From Brachybacterium squillarum M-6-3 (GTDB lineage Bacteria > Actinomycetota > Actinomycetes > Actinomycetales > Dermabacteraceae), in contig NZ_AGBX01000006.1 of the NCBI RefSeq assembly GCF_000225825.1, positions 248,001 through 312,000 of the forward strand: 64,000 bases of DNA, read 5' to 3'. The notes below the pieces were generated by a model. It searched no databases and was not told the origin of the DNA. It was given only the letters and a program-made list of their open reading frames with translations. A program made the position numbers and the translations under genes. This document shows positions 17,640-25,952 of this stretch, piece by piece. The stretch's first letter is position 1, and each line of letters starts with the position of its first letter.

Positions 17640-18520
17640 CCGGCACGGACGGGGAGCGCCCCGGGAAGCTGCTGAGCGCCCGCGACATCCGCGAGCTGGC
17701 CGACGCCACCGGCATCCACCCCTCCAAGCAGCGCGGCCAGAACTTCGTGGTGGACCCCAACACGGTCCGCTCCATCGTCGAACGCGCCCACGTCACCCCC
17801 GGTCAGGCCGTGCTCGAGGTCGGGCCCGGCCTCGGCTCCCTCACCCTTGGCCTGCTGGAGGCCGGCGCCGCCGTCACCGCCGTCGAGCTGGACCGGGGCC
17901 TGGCCGCGCTGCTTCCCGCCACCCTCGCCGCCCGCGGCATCGGCGAGGACCGCTTCCGCCTGGTTCACGCCGACGCCCTGCAGGTCACCGAGCTGCCGGA
18001 GGTGCCCGGGGTCGGGCCGCCCACCGCGCTGGTCGCGAACCTGCCCTACAACGTCGCCACCCCCATCCTGCTGACCGCCCTGGAGCGCTTCGCGAGCCTG
18101 CGCACCGCTGTGGTGATGGTGCAGTCCGAGGTGGTCGAGCGGCTGTGCGCCGGGCCCGGCTCCCGCACCTACGGCGCGCCCAGCGTGAAGGCCGCCTGGT
18201 ACGGCACCGTCACCCACGCCGGCCGCATCTCCCGGCAGATCTTCTGGCCGGTGCCCAACGTCGACTCGGCCCTCGTGCGGCTGGAGCGCTACGCCGAGCC
18301 GCTCGGGGACGAGACCGAGCGGGCACAGGTGTTCGCGGTGGTCGACGCCGCCTTCGCGCAGCGCCGCAAGACCCTGCGCGCGGCCCTGTCCGGCTGGGCC
18401 GGCTCCCCGGCCCGCGCCGAGGAGATCCTCCGCGCCGCCGGCATCGACCCCGGCGCCCGCGGGGAGCGCCTGGAGGTCCACCAGTTCCGGGCCATCGCCC
18501 GCGCGGCGGCCACCGGGTGA
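17636..18520 (+). CDS. rsmA: 16S rRNA (adenine1518/1519-N6)-dimethyltransferase
   Basis: 294-aa KsgA enzyme. QRGQNFVVD (32-40), the SAM loop EVGPGLG (61-67), AVELDRGLA, and NLPYNV (135-140, motif IV) are all intact, followed by the typical [13 protein letters not shown] and [13 protein letters not shown] segments. It dimethylates two adjacent adenines near the 3' end of 16S rRNA. Overlaps both neighbours: ATGA with tatD and GTGA with ispE. Confidence 0.96.
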   Translation: MTGTDGERPGKLLSARDIRELADATGIHPSKQRGQNFVVDPNTVRSIVERAHVTPGQAVLEVGPGLGSLTLGLLEAGAAVTAVELDRGLAALLPATLAARGIGEDRFRLVHADALQVTELPEVPGVGPPTALVANLPYNVATPILLTALERFASLRTAVVMVQSEVVERLCAGPGSRTYGAPSVKAAWYGTVTHAGRISRQIFWPVPNVDSALVRLERYAEPLGDETERAQVFAVVDAAFAQRRKTLRAALSGWAGSPARAEEILRAAGIDPGARGERLEVHQFRAIARAAATG

Positions 18521-19434
18521 GCGCCCTGCGCCGCGTCGTGGTCCGCGCCCCCGGCCGGGTCACCCCGTACCTCGCCCTCGGCGCCGCCGACGAGGACGGC
18601 CACCATCAGCGCGCCACGGTGCTGCAGGCCATGGACCTCGAGGAGACCATCACCGCCGAGCGCGCCGAGGGCCTGCACCTGGAGGTCGACAGCGAGGGCC
18701 CCGGCGAGGTGCCGCGGGACGCCACCAACCTGGTGCTGCGCGCCGCCGCCCTGCTGCGTGAGCACAGCGGCGAGGGCCACGGCGCCGCCCTGCACCTTCA
18801 CACCCGGGTGCCGATCGCCGCGGGACTCGGCGGGGGATCGGCCGACGCCGCCGCCACTCTGGTCGCGCTGCACCGGCTGTGGGGGCTGGACCTGCCCGTC
18901 GCCGATCTGCGCGAGCTGGGCCGGGGCCTGGACGCCGAAGTCCCCTTCGCGATGCTCGGCCACACCATGCACGGCCACGGCGGGGAGCTCACCACCGTGC
19001 TCACCCACGGCCACTGGACCTGGCTGCTCGCGCTGCCCGAGGGGTCGCTGGTCGCCGCGGAGGTGCTGGCCCGCCACGACGAGATCGCTGCGGCCGTCGG
19101 CCGGGAGATCCCGGAGCGCCCCGCCGTCGACGAGCGGGTGCTGCAGGCCCTCGGTGCCGGGGACGCGCAGCTGCTCGGCCAGGGCCTGCACAACGACCTC
19201 ACCTCCGCCGCCTTCGCCCTGCACGGCGGGCTGGAGGCCCTGGTGGAGGCCGCCGAACAGGCCGGGGCCGCCGGGGCGATGGTCTGCGGCTCCGGCCCGG
19301 CCGTCGCCGTGCTGGTGGAGGACTCCGTGCACGGCCAGGAGGTCGAGGCCGCCCTGCGCGGCGCGGACCTGGTGCGCGAGTGCCACCTGCTGCGCGGCTC
19401 CGTGCCGGGCGCCGCGATCCTCGAGGAGCGCTGA
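18517..19434 (+). CDS. ispE: IspE-like 4-diphosphocytidyl-2-C-methyl-D-erythritol kinase with altered active site
   Basis: 305-aa GHMP kinase in the conserved slot after rsmA, so IspE (MEP isoprenoid pathway) by synteny and overall similarity. The ATP loop [15 protein letters not shown] (GLGGGSAD at 103-110) is intact. Other signature positions differ from the family: the usual APAKxN is APGRVT (Arg14 for Lys, Thr16 for Asn), the usual catalytic Asp of ADVPF is Glu141 (DAEVPF), and the Gly-rich GTAxGxGxGE loop reads HTMHGHGGE (149-157). The start is a GTG overlapping the rsmA stop. It may be an active variant or a drifted homologue; the sequence alone cannot decide. Confidence 0.8.
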   Translation: MSALRRVVVRAPGRVTPYLALGAADEDGHHQRATVLQAMDLEETITAERAEGLHLEVDSEGPGEVPRDATNLVLRAAALLREHSGEGHGAALHLHTRVPIAAGLGGGSADAAATLVALHRLWGLDLPVADLRELGRGLDAEVPFAMLGHTMHGHGGELTTVLTHGHWTWLLALPEGSLVAAEVLARHDEIAAAVGREIPERPAVDERVLQALGAGDAQLLGQGLHNDLTSAAFALHGGLEALVEAAEQAGAAGAMVCGSGPAVAVLVEDSVHGQEVEAALRGADLVRECHLLRGSVPGAAILEER

Positions 19435-19459
19435 TCCCGCGCTCCGCGAGGACCGACGG

Positions 19460-20386
19460 TCAGGCCTGCAGGTCCAGCTCCGCCCGCATCCAGGCGTGGG
19501 TGCGGGCGGCGAGCCGGACGTCGGCGGCTTCCGCGCTGCGGGGCAGCAGCGTCGGGTCCCCGCGCAGCGCCCGCGGCCCGTCCGGCCCCACGTAGGAGGC
19601 GGCCGGCAGCGGCTGCGTGGCCGCCACCAGCACCGACTCGGCGCCGCGGGCTGCGGGCATCGCGAGCGGGCGGGTCGCCCCGGTGAGCAGCGCGTCCAGC
19701 CGCACCGAACCGGTGGCGTTCTGCAGGTTGGTGAGCACCCAGCCGGGATGCACCAGCTGCACGTCCACGGGGGAGCCGACGGCGCGCAGCCGCTCGGAGA
19801 GGTCCAGGCCCCACAGCATCGCCAGCAGCTTGGAGCGGCCGTAGCCGGCGGTGAACGACCAGCCGCCGGTCCGGAAGTGCGGGTCGTCCCCGTCGAGCCG
19901 GCCGAAGTGGTGCGCCGCGGAGGCGGTGATCACGACCCGGCCGCGCACGGCCGGCAGCAGCAGCTCGGTCAACAGCACCGGAGCCAGGGCGTTGACCCCG
20001 GTCATCCACTCGAAGCCCTGCACGGTCTCCTCGCGGCGCCGGGTGACACCGCCGGCCACATGGACCAGCAGGTCGATGCCGGTGTCGGCGGTGGCCTCCT
20101 TGATCTCCGCGGCCCCGGATCGCACCCGGTCGAGATCGGCGAGGTCCAGGTCGGTGAGGGTCGCGGCGTCCTCGCGGCCGGTCTCCCGTCGCAGCCGCGC
20201 CGCCACCGCCTCGCCCTTGTGGCGGGTGCGCACGGGCAGCACCAGGCGGGCGCCCCAGTGGGCGAGTCGCAGCGCCGCCTCGCGGCCGATCCCGTCGCTG
20301 CCGCCGGTGAGCACCACCGTGGAGCCGTGCAGGTCGGGCCGGGGCAGATGCTCCCAGCAGGGGATGTCGAGGCGCGGGGTCGTCAT
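19460..20386 (-). CDS. SDR family oxidoreductase
   Basis: 308-aa short-chain dehydrogenase of the WW-oxidoreductase/retinol-dehydrogenase-like group. TGGSDGIG (27-34) is the cofactor loop, LVHVAGG replaces the usual NNAG, VVITASAAHH has the catalytic Ser, and GYGRSK holds the Tyr-x3-Lys pair. A leucine-rich insert and PGWVLTNLQN follow. Substrate unknown. The ATG at 20384-20386 starts the homologous part, although the ribosome-binding site is weak. Converges on ispE with a 25-bp gap. Confidence 0.85.
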   Translation of the reverse strand: MTTPRLDIPCWEHLPRPDLHGSTVVLTGGSDGIGREAALRLAHWGARLVLPVRTRHKGEAVAARLRRETGREDAATLTDLDLADLDRVRSGAAEIKEATADTGIDLLVHVAGGVTRRREETVQGFEWMTGVNALAPVLLTELLLPAVRGRVVITASAAHHFGRLDGDDPHFRTGGWSFTAGYGRSKLLAMLWGLDLSERLRAVGSPVDVQLVHPGWVLTNLQNATGSVRLDALLTGATRPLAMPAARGAESVLVAATQPLPAASYVGPDGPRALRGDPTLLPRSAEAADVRLAARTHAWMRAELDLQA

Positions 20387-20496
20387 CCCCGCACCGTAGA
20401 ACGCCGTCCTGGGTGCGGGCCGGACCCACGGCGGGACGGGGCGCGACGGACCCCGGCTACGGTATGTCCATGTCGCCCCGTTCCTCCTCGGCCGTA

Positions 20497-20632
20497 GCCC
20501 TACCGTGAGCGCACCGTCCGCCAGATGCTGCGCGTGATGACCCTGCAGAAGCTCAGCGACAAGTACGACGACGTGCCCGAGGGCTCCCTCGTGGAGCATC
20601 TGCTGGAAGGGCGGCTCGGCGCCTCGCGATGA
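20497..20632 (+). pseudogene. Orphan fragment of an unrecognised gene
   Basis: A short frame bounded by a TAG before 20500 and a TGA at 20630-20632. It encodes a plausible helical sequence (YRERTVRQMLRVMTLQKL, then SDKYDDVPEGSLVEHLLEGR). An ATG at 20525 could give a 35-aa peptide, but there is no ribosome-binding site and the first conserved-looking residues lie before it. It looks like the C-terminal end of a lost gene. I do not recognise the family. The rest of 20387-20701 holds nothing else I can support. Confidence 0.25.
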
Positions 20633-20701
20633 GCACCCGCCGGGCCGTCGTCGGACTGCTTCTCGATGGGTTGCGCCAGGTGCGGTCCCGGCACCGCCTC
20701 G

Positions 20702-20870
20702 TCAGGCGGAGGCGAGTCGAGCTGACACGAGGCGATTCAGCGACACCTCTTGCTCGGCGGCTTCGGTGGCGAGTCGTCGGTGCAGTTCGGGGGTGACCCG
20801 CACCGGTCGCCACGTGCGCCTCGTCCTCGGGGGACCAGCGCACGCGGTGGGTGTCGTGATCAATGTTCAC
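20702..20870 (-). pseudogene. Broken HicB-type antitoxin gene
   Basis: Reading leftward, an ATG at 20868-20870 starts HRVRWSPEDEAHVAT, the N-terminal strand of HicB-family antitoxins (usually VxWSxEDxEYVxxC). The frame then loses similarity. The HicB C-terminal DNA-binding part (RPVRVTPELHRRLATEAA, then EQEVSLNRLVSARLASA) follows in a different frame and ends at the TGA 20702-20704. The central partially degraded RNase H-like region, about 50-60 residues, is deleted. The cognate hicA toxin is not present on either side. A dead toxin-antitoxin relic. Confidence 0.7.
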
Positions 20871-21028
20871 GTCGTGCCCTTCTGGGCCGTCGCATCGGCT
20901 GGTCAGCGCGCCACCGTCGACGGTTCAGCAACAGACTGGCGACGGTGTGCGACGCGGGAGCGGACCATCGCGAGGGTCTGCTCGTCGCCGTCACCGATCG
21001 GTCGCTCTCCGGACCGTGATGCCTTCGC

Positions 21029-22828
21029 TCAGCCCACCTGCTCGGACAGCTCCAGCCAGCGCTCCTCGGCCTCGGCGCGCTCGGTCTCGGCGGCGCCGGC
21101 CTCGGCGGTGAGCTTCTGCAGGCCCTCGTAGTCGCCGGGGTCGTGCTCGGCCATGCGGGCATGGATCTTCTCGATCTGGGATCCGAGCTTGTCGATGCGG
21201 CGCTCCAGCGCGGAGACCTCCTTCTGGGCCTCGCGCAGCTCGCGGCCGGAGAGGGCCGTCGCGGCGGACGCGACCGGCTCCGGGGAACCGGCCGCAGCAG
21301 CGGGGGCACCGGAGCCCGCGGCCTCCTGCTCGGCGCGCAGCGCCAGGTACTGCTCGACGCCGCCGGGCAGGTGCCGCACGTGCCCGTCGAGCACCGCGTA
21401 CTGGGTGTCGGTGACGCGCTCGAGCAGGTAGCGGTCGTGGGAGACCACCACCAGCGGGCCCGGCCAGGTGTCCAGCAGGTCCTCCATGGCGGCCAGCATG
21501 TCGGTGTCCATGTCGTTGGTGGGCTCGTCCAGCACCAGGATGTTGGGCTCCTCCAGCAGGGTCAGCAGCAGGTCCAGCCGTCGCTGCTGCCCGCCGGAGA
21601 GGGCGCCGATGCGCACCTTCTGGTGGGCGGTGGTGAAGCCCAGCCGCTCCAGCAGCTGCCCGGGGGAGACCTCGTCCTTGCCGGCCCGGAAGCTGCTGCG
21701 GTAGCGGCCGATGACGTCGCTGACCCGTTCGTCCAGCACGTCCTGCAGCCCCTCGAGGCGCTGGGACACCTGCCGCACGGTGACGGTCTTTCCCTTCCTC
21801 ACGCGCCCGGCCTGCGGCTGCACGGTGCCGGTGATCAGCCCGAGGAAGGTCGACTTGCCGGCGCCGTTGGGCCCGAGCACGCCGATGCGGTCGGCGGGAC
21901 CCAAGTGCACCGTCACGTCGTGCAGCACGGTGCGCTCGCCGTAGCCCGCGTCCACGTCGAGCACGTCGATCACGTCCCGGCCCAAGCGCGAGGTGGCCAG
22001 CTGGGTGAGCTCGACGGTGTCGCGGGCGGGAGGCTCCCCGGCGATCAGCTCGTTGGCGGCGTCGATGCGGAACTTCGGCTTGGAGGTGCGGGCCGGGGCG
22101 CCGCGGCGCAGCCAGGCAAGCTCCTTGCGCATCAGGTTCTGTCGCTTCGCCTCGACCGCGGCGGCCTGCCGGTCGCGCTCCACCCGCTGCAGCACGTAGG
22201 CCGCGTAGCCGCCCTCGAAGGGATCGACCACCCCGTCGTGCACCTCCCACATGCGGGTGCAGACGGCGTCGAGGAACCAGCGGTCGTGAGTGATGACCAC
22301 CAGGCCGCCGTCGCGCGGGGACCAGCGGCGCTTGAGGTGCTCGGCCAGCCAGGCGATGCCCTCCACGTCCAGATGGTTGGTGGGCTCGTCCAGGAGCAGC
22401 ACGTCCCAGTCGCCCACCAGCAGCTCCGCCAGGTGCACGCGGCGCAGCTGTCCGCCGGACAGCGCGGTGAGCAGCGCGTCCAGCTCGATGCCGCCCAGCA
22501 GGCCGGACAGCACGTCGCGGACCCGCGGGTCCGAGGCCCATTCGTGCTCGGGACGGTCGCCGACGACCCGCTTGCGCACGGTCGTGCCGTCGCCGAGGCG
22601 GTCCTGCTGGTCCAGCACGCCCACCCGGGTGCCGCCCCGCACGGTGACGCGGCCGTCGTCGGGCTCCTGCTGACGGGACAGCAGGCGCAGCAGCGTGGAC
22701 TTGCCGTCGCCGTTGCGACCGACGACGCCGATGCGGTCGCCCGCGTCGATGCCGAGGGTGACGGAGTCCAGCAGCACGCGGTCGGGCAGGGCGACGTGCA
22801 GGGCCTGGGCGCCGAGCAGATGGGCCAT
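21029..22828 (-). CDS. ABC-F family ATPase (Uup-like)
   Basis: 599-aa soluble protein with two ABC modules. First module: GRNGDGKST, LSGGQLRR and VLLLDEPTNHLD. Second: GPNGAGKST, LSGGQQRR and ILVLDEPTNDMD. The C-terminal 60-70 residues form an Arg/Glu-rich coiled coil (LREAQKEVSALERRIDKL), as in Uup, which binds ribosome or DNA junctions. There are no membrane segments, so it is a translation factor-like ABC-F rather than a transporter. The start ATG has GAGG about 8 nt upstream. MarR and TetR genes follow upstream on the same strand. A resistance role is possible but not shown. Confidence 0.92.
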   Translation of the reverse strand: MAHLLGAQALHVALPDRVLLDSVTLGIDAGDRIGVVGRNGDGKSTLLRLLSRQQEPDDGRVTVRGGTRVGVLDQQDRLGDGTTVRKRVVGDRPEHEWASDPRVRDVLSGLLGGIELDALLTALSGGQLRRVHLAELLVGDWDVLLLDEPTNHLDVEGIAWLAEHLKRRWSPRDGGLVVITHDRWFLDAVCTRMWEVHDGVVDPFEGGYAAYVLQRVERDRQAAAVEAKRQNLMRKELAWLRRGAPARTSKPKFRIDAANELIAGEPPARDTVELTQLATSRLGRDVIDVLDVDAGYGERTVLHDVTVHLGPADRIGVLGPNGAGKSTFLGLITGTVQPQAGRVRKGKTVTVRQVSQRLEGLQDVLDERVSDVIGRYRSSFRAGKDEVSPGQLLERLGFTTAHQKVRIGALSGGQQRRLDLLLTLLEEPNILVLDEPTNDMDTDMLAAMEDLLDTWPGPLVVVSHDRYLLERVTDTQYAVLDGHVRHLPGGVEQYLALRAEQEAAGSGAPAAAAGSPEPVASAATALSGRELREAQKEVSALERRIDKLGSQIEKIHARMAEHDPGDYEGLQKLTAEAGAAETERAEAEERWLELSEQVG

Positions 22829-22927
22829 GGGTGGGAACCTCGCAGAGCGGATCGGGAGACGAAGAACAAGGGGGGGCGGGCGCGGGCCGCCGAGAGGCGC
22901 CGGGCACGCGGCGCCGAGGGAGGGGGC

Positions 22928-23503
22928 TCAGCCGCGCGGCGGCTCCTCCGCCTCGAAGGTGAGCAGCAGGCGGCGCAGGGTCGCGGCCAGCGCCTGCTCC
23001 TGCTCGGCGCCGAGCGGGCCCAGCAGCTCCCGCTCGCTGGCCAGCAGCGCCGCCATCGCGGCATCCACCCGGGCGGTGCCCTCGGGCATCAGCCGCACCT
23101 CCACGGCGCGGCCGTCGCGGGGGCTGCGCGCCTTGGAGACCAGGCCGCGCGCCACCAGCTTGTCGATCCGTGTGGTCATGGTGCCGCTGGTCACGAGCGT
23201 CTGCCGCATCAGCTCGCCGGGGGAGAGGGCATCGTCGCCGCTGCGGCGCAGCGCCGAGAGCATGTCGAACTCCCAGCCCTCCAGGCCGGCCGCGGTGAAG
23301 GCCTCCCGGCGGGCGGACTCCAGGAACCGCGACAGCCGCGAGATGCGGGAGAACACCGCCAGCGGGGCGATGTCCAGATCGCCGCGGGCCTGCGTCCAAC
23401 CGGCCACGATGCGATCCACCTCGTCGCGCTCCGCGGCCTCGCCGACGGGCGGCTCGGGGGTGACGGGGCGGCGCTCGGCGCCGGGATCAGCGGGGATGGA
23501 CAT
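22928..23503 (-). CDS. MarR family transcriptional regulator
   Basis: 191-aa regulator. A charged N-terminal extension (about 1-45) precedes the winged helix: LEGWEFDMLSALRRSG, SPGELMRQTLVTSGTMTTRI (recognition helix), DKLVARGLVSKARSPRDGR (wing) and a long C-terminal dimerisation helix. This is the MarR group with SGTMTxRID, common in actinobacteria. It lies 99 bp upstream of the ABC-F gene on the same strand and might control it, though no operator could be identified. Confidence 0.9.
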   Translation of the reverse strand: MSIPADPGAERRPVTPEPPVGEAAERDEVDRIVAGWTQARGDLDIAPLAVFSRISRLSRFLESARREAFTAAGLEGWEFDMLSALRRSGDDALSPGELMRQTLVTSGTMTTRIDKLVARGLVSKARSPRDGRAVEVRLMPEGTARVDAAMAALLASERELLGPLGAEQEQALAATLRRLLLTFEAEEPPRG

Positions 23504-23563
23504 GCAGGGGAGTCTAGGGGCGGACGCCGCGCGGCACCGAGCCGCGCGGCCCGTGCCGTGCGC

Positions 23564-24208
23564 TCAGGACGCCCGGGCGCGCAGCTGCGGGCGGCGCTCG
23601 ATGGCGGAGAGTCCGAACCAGGACAGGTTCACCATCCCCGCGGCGACCTCCTCCTTGGAGGGCTGCCGGGTCTCCAGCCACCACTGCCCGGTGTACGACA
23701 CCATCCCGACCAGCATCTGGGCGTACATCGGGGCGTCGGTGGTGGGGTAGCGGTGCTGGCGCAGCTGCGCGGCGAGGATCTCCTCCACCCGGCGGGCCAC
23801 GTCGGTCAGCAGGGAGGAGAAGGTGCCGCCGGTCTGGCTGACGGGGGAGTCCCGCACCAGGATCCGGAAGCCGTCCTCGTGCTCGTCGATGTAGGACAGG
23901 AAGGCCATCGCGGCCCGCTCCATCAGCACCCGCGGATGCGCCCGCTGGTCCCGCAGGGAGGACTCCAGGGAGGCGAGCAGGGTGGAGACCTCCCGGTCCA
24001 CCACCACCGCGTACAGCCCCTCCTTGCCGCCGAAGTGCTCGTAGACGATGGGCTTGGAGACCCCGGCGCGGGAGGCGATCTCCTCCACGCTGGTGGCGTC
24101 GTAGCCCTTCTCCGCGAACAGGGTGCGGCCGATCGTCACCAGCTGCTCGCGCCGTTCGCGGCCGGTCATCCGGGGGGTGCGCGCCCGGGGAGCCTCCTGC
24201 ATCGCCAT
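23564..24208 (-). CDS. TetR family transcriptional regulator
   Basis: 214-aa regulator. The N-terminal HTH (about 13-62) reads MTGRERREQLVTIGRTLFAE, then GYDATSVEEIASRAGVSKPI and VYEHFGGKEGLY, a textbook TetR motif. The ligand domain has YIDEHEDGFRILVRDSP, like regulators of transport or fatty acid metabolism. Two ATGs lie at the start (MAM), so the exact start is uncertain by two codons. No target is obvious in the window. Confidence 0.92.
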   Translation of the reverse strand: MAMQEAPRARTPRMTGRERREQLVTIGRTLFAEKGYDATSVEEIASRAGVSKPIVYEHFGGKEGLYAVVVDREVSTLLASLESSLRDQRAHPRVLMERAAMAFLSYIDEHEDGFRILVRDSPVSQTGGTFSSLLTDVARRVEEILAAQLRQHRYPTTDAPMYAQMLVGMVSYTGQWWLETRQPSKEEVAAGMVNLSWFGLSAIERRPQLRARAS

Positions 24209-24296
24209 GCGGCGAGTCTGTCACAGGCCCCGCGCCGCCCCGGGGGACCGGCCCTGGCACCGTCCCCGGGCGGCGGTCCGGCGCCGTCCCGGCCGG

Positions 24297-24302
24297 TAGG
24301 AT
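24297..24302 (+). promoter_or_regulatory. Putative -10 of the tRNA-Gln gene
   Basis: TAGGAT lies 22 bp before the tRNA, a fitting -10 hexamer for a start about 16 nt before the mature 5' end. The -35 region (about 24274-24279) is a poor match. Position and sequence support it modestly. Confidence 0.35.
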
Positions 24303-24324
24303 CGTCGCGCGCCCGTGGCGCCCC

Positions 24325-24396
24325 TCCGCCATGGTGTAATCGGCAACACCTCAGATTTTGGTTCTGAAGTTTCAGGTTCGAGTCCTGATGGCGGAA
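24325..24396 (+). tRNA. tRNA-Gln (anticodon TTG)
   Basis: 72-nt cloverleaf. The acceptor stem is TCCGCCA (24325-24331) with TGGCGGA (24389-24395) and discriminator A. The anticodon arm is TCAGA-TTTTGGT-TCTGA with anticodon TTG, and the T arm carries GGTTCGAGTCC. CCA is not encoded. It lies just upstream of glmU on the same strand. Confidence 0.95.
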
Positions 24397-24458
24397 CGAC
24401 CACCGCCCCCGTCGCGGGGTCACCGCACGTTGTGTGTCGATCACGAGGAGCAGCCGAC

Positions 24459-25952
24459 GTGAACAACCCCGCCCCCGCCGCCGTCGTCGTCCTGGCCGCC
24501 GGCGCCGGGACCCGGATGCGGTCCCGCACCCCCAAGGTGCTGCACGAGATCGGCGGGCGTTCCCTGCTGATCCACGCGCTCACCGCCGCCGAGGGCGCCG
24601 GCCCCGCCGAGCTGGTGGCCGTGCTGCGGCACGAGCGCGAGCGGGTCGCCGCCCACCTTGCCGACCACGCCCCCGAGGTGCTGATCGCCGATCAGGACGA
24701 GATCCCCGGCACCGGCCGCGCCGTCCAGTGCGGACTGGGCAAGGTCACCGCCACCGAGGGCACCGTGCTGGTCACCTACGGCGACGTGCCCCTGCTGGAC
24801 CCAGCCACCCTGCGCGGCCTGGTCGCCGCCCACGAGGAGGCCGCCGCCGCGGTCACCGTGCTCACCGCGACCGTGCCCGACCCCACCGGCTACGGCCGGA
24901 TCCTGCGCTCCGAGGACGGCGCCGAGGTGCTCGGCATCGTCGAGCACAAGGACGCCACCGACACCCAGCGCGAGATCGTCGAGATCAACTCCGGCATCTA
25001 CGCCTTCGACCTGGCCGTCCTGCGCGACGCCCTGGACCGCATCACCACCACCAACGCCCAGGGCGAGATGTACCTGACGGACGTGCTGTCCATCGCCCGC
25101 CAGGACGGACGCTCCGTGCGCGCCGTCGTCACCGACGACCAGATGATGGTCGAGGGTGTCAACGACCGGGTGCAGCTCGCCCAGCTCGGCGCCGAGATGA
25201 ACCGCCGCATCCTCGAGGGCCACATGCGCGCCGGCGTCACCGTCGTCGACCCCGGGTCCACCTGGATCGACGCCGATGTCTCCATCGGCCAGGACGCGAT
25301 CATCCGTCCCTGGGTGCAGCTGCACGGCGCCACCGACATCGGCGAGGAGGCCGAGATCGGCCCCGAGACCACCCTCACCGACACCGAGGTCGGCCCCGGC
25401 GCCTGCGTCGTGCGCACCCAGGCGACGCTCGCCGTGATCGGCAAGGACGCCTCCGTCGGCCCCTTCTCCTACCTGCGGCCCGGCACCGTGCTCGGCACGA
25501 AGGGCAAGATCGGCGGCTTCGTCGAGACCAAGAACGCGCAGATCGGCGACGGTACCAAGGTGCCGCACCTGAGCTACGTGGGCGATGCGGAGATCGGCGA
25601 GGGCACCAACCTGGGCGCCGGCACCATCGTGGCCAACTACGACGGCGTCACCAAGTCCCGCACCACCGTCGGGTCTCACGTCCGGGTGGGCGCCGACAGC
25701 GTGCTGGTGGCCCCGGTGAGCCTCGGCGACGGCGCCCACACCGGCGCCGGCACCGTGGTGCGCAAGGACGTCCCGCCCGGGGCGCTGGCCGTGAACGCCT
25801 CCGCCCAGCGGAACATGGAAGGATGGGCCCTGCGACGCCGCGCGGGGACCGCGGCCGGTGAGGCCGCACGGGCCGCACTCGGCGAGCACGCCCCCGGTGA
25901 TGCCGCATCCGGATCCGGTGCCCAGGAGAGCAAGGAGCACGAGCAGCGATGA
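24459..25952 (+). CDS. glmU: Bifunctional UDP-GlcNAc pyrophosphorylase/GlcN-1-P acetyltransferase
   Basis: 497-aa enzyme making UDP-GlcNAc for peptidoglycan. N-terminal uridylyltransferase domain: LAAGAGTRM (12-20), KVLHEIGG, TYGDVPLL and NAQGEMYLTDV. C-terminal left-handed beta-helix: RPGTVLGTKGKIGGFVETKN, HLSYVGDAEIGEGTNLGAGT, ANYDG and NASAQRNMEGW. A 30-residue Ala/Gly/Glu tail follows. The GTG at 24459 has GAGGAG 8 nt upstream. The last 4 bp overlap prs (ATGA), the usual actinobacterial glmU-prs pair, which puts UDP-GlcNAc and PRPP synthesis on one transcript. Confidence 0.97.
   Translation: MNNPAPAAVVVLAAGAGTRMRSRTPKVLHEIGGRSLLIHALTAAEGAGPAELVAVLRHERERVAAHLADHAPEVLIADQDEIPGTGRAVQCGLGKVTATEGTVLVTYGDVPLLDPATLRGLVAAHEEAAAAVTVLTATVPDPTGYGRILRSEDGAEVLGIVEHKDATDTQREIVEINSGIYAFDLAVLRDALDRITTTNAQGEMYLTDVLSIARQDGRSVRAVVTDDQMMVEGVNDRVQLAQLGAEMNRRILEGHMRAGVTVVDPGSTWIDADVSIGQDAIIRPWVQLHGATDIGEEAEIGPETTLTDTEVGPGACVVRTQATLAVIGKDASVGPFSYLRPGTVLGTKGKIGGFVETKNAQIGDGTKVPHLSYVGDAEIGEGTNLGAGTIVANYDGVTKSRTTVGSHVRVGADSVLVAPVSLGDGAHTGAGTVVRKDVPPGALAVNASAQRNMEGWALRRRAGTAAGEAARAALGEHAPGDAASGSGAQESKEHEQR

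Noticed and set aside
20871..21028. A possible hicA toxin beside the HicB relic
   Set aside because: No frame shows the HicA double-stranded RNA-binding fold pattern; only a short basic ORF without similarity.
21143..24367. A 1074-codon open frame opposite the ABC-F, MarR and TetR genes
   Set aside because: Its translation is Gly/Ala/Val/His-rich without any family motif and the opposite strand carries intact genes with motifs. High GC keeps antisense frames open.
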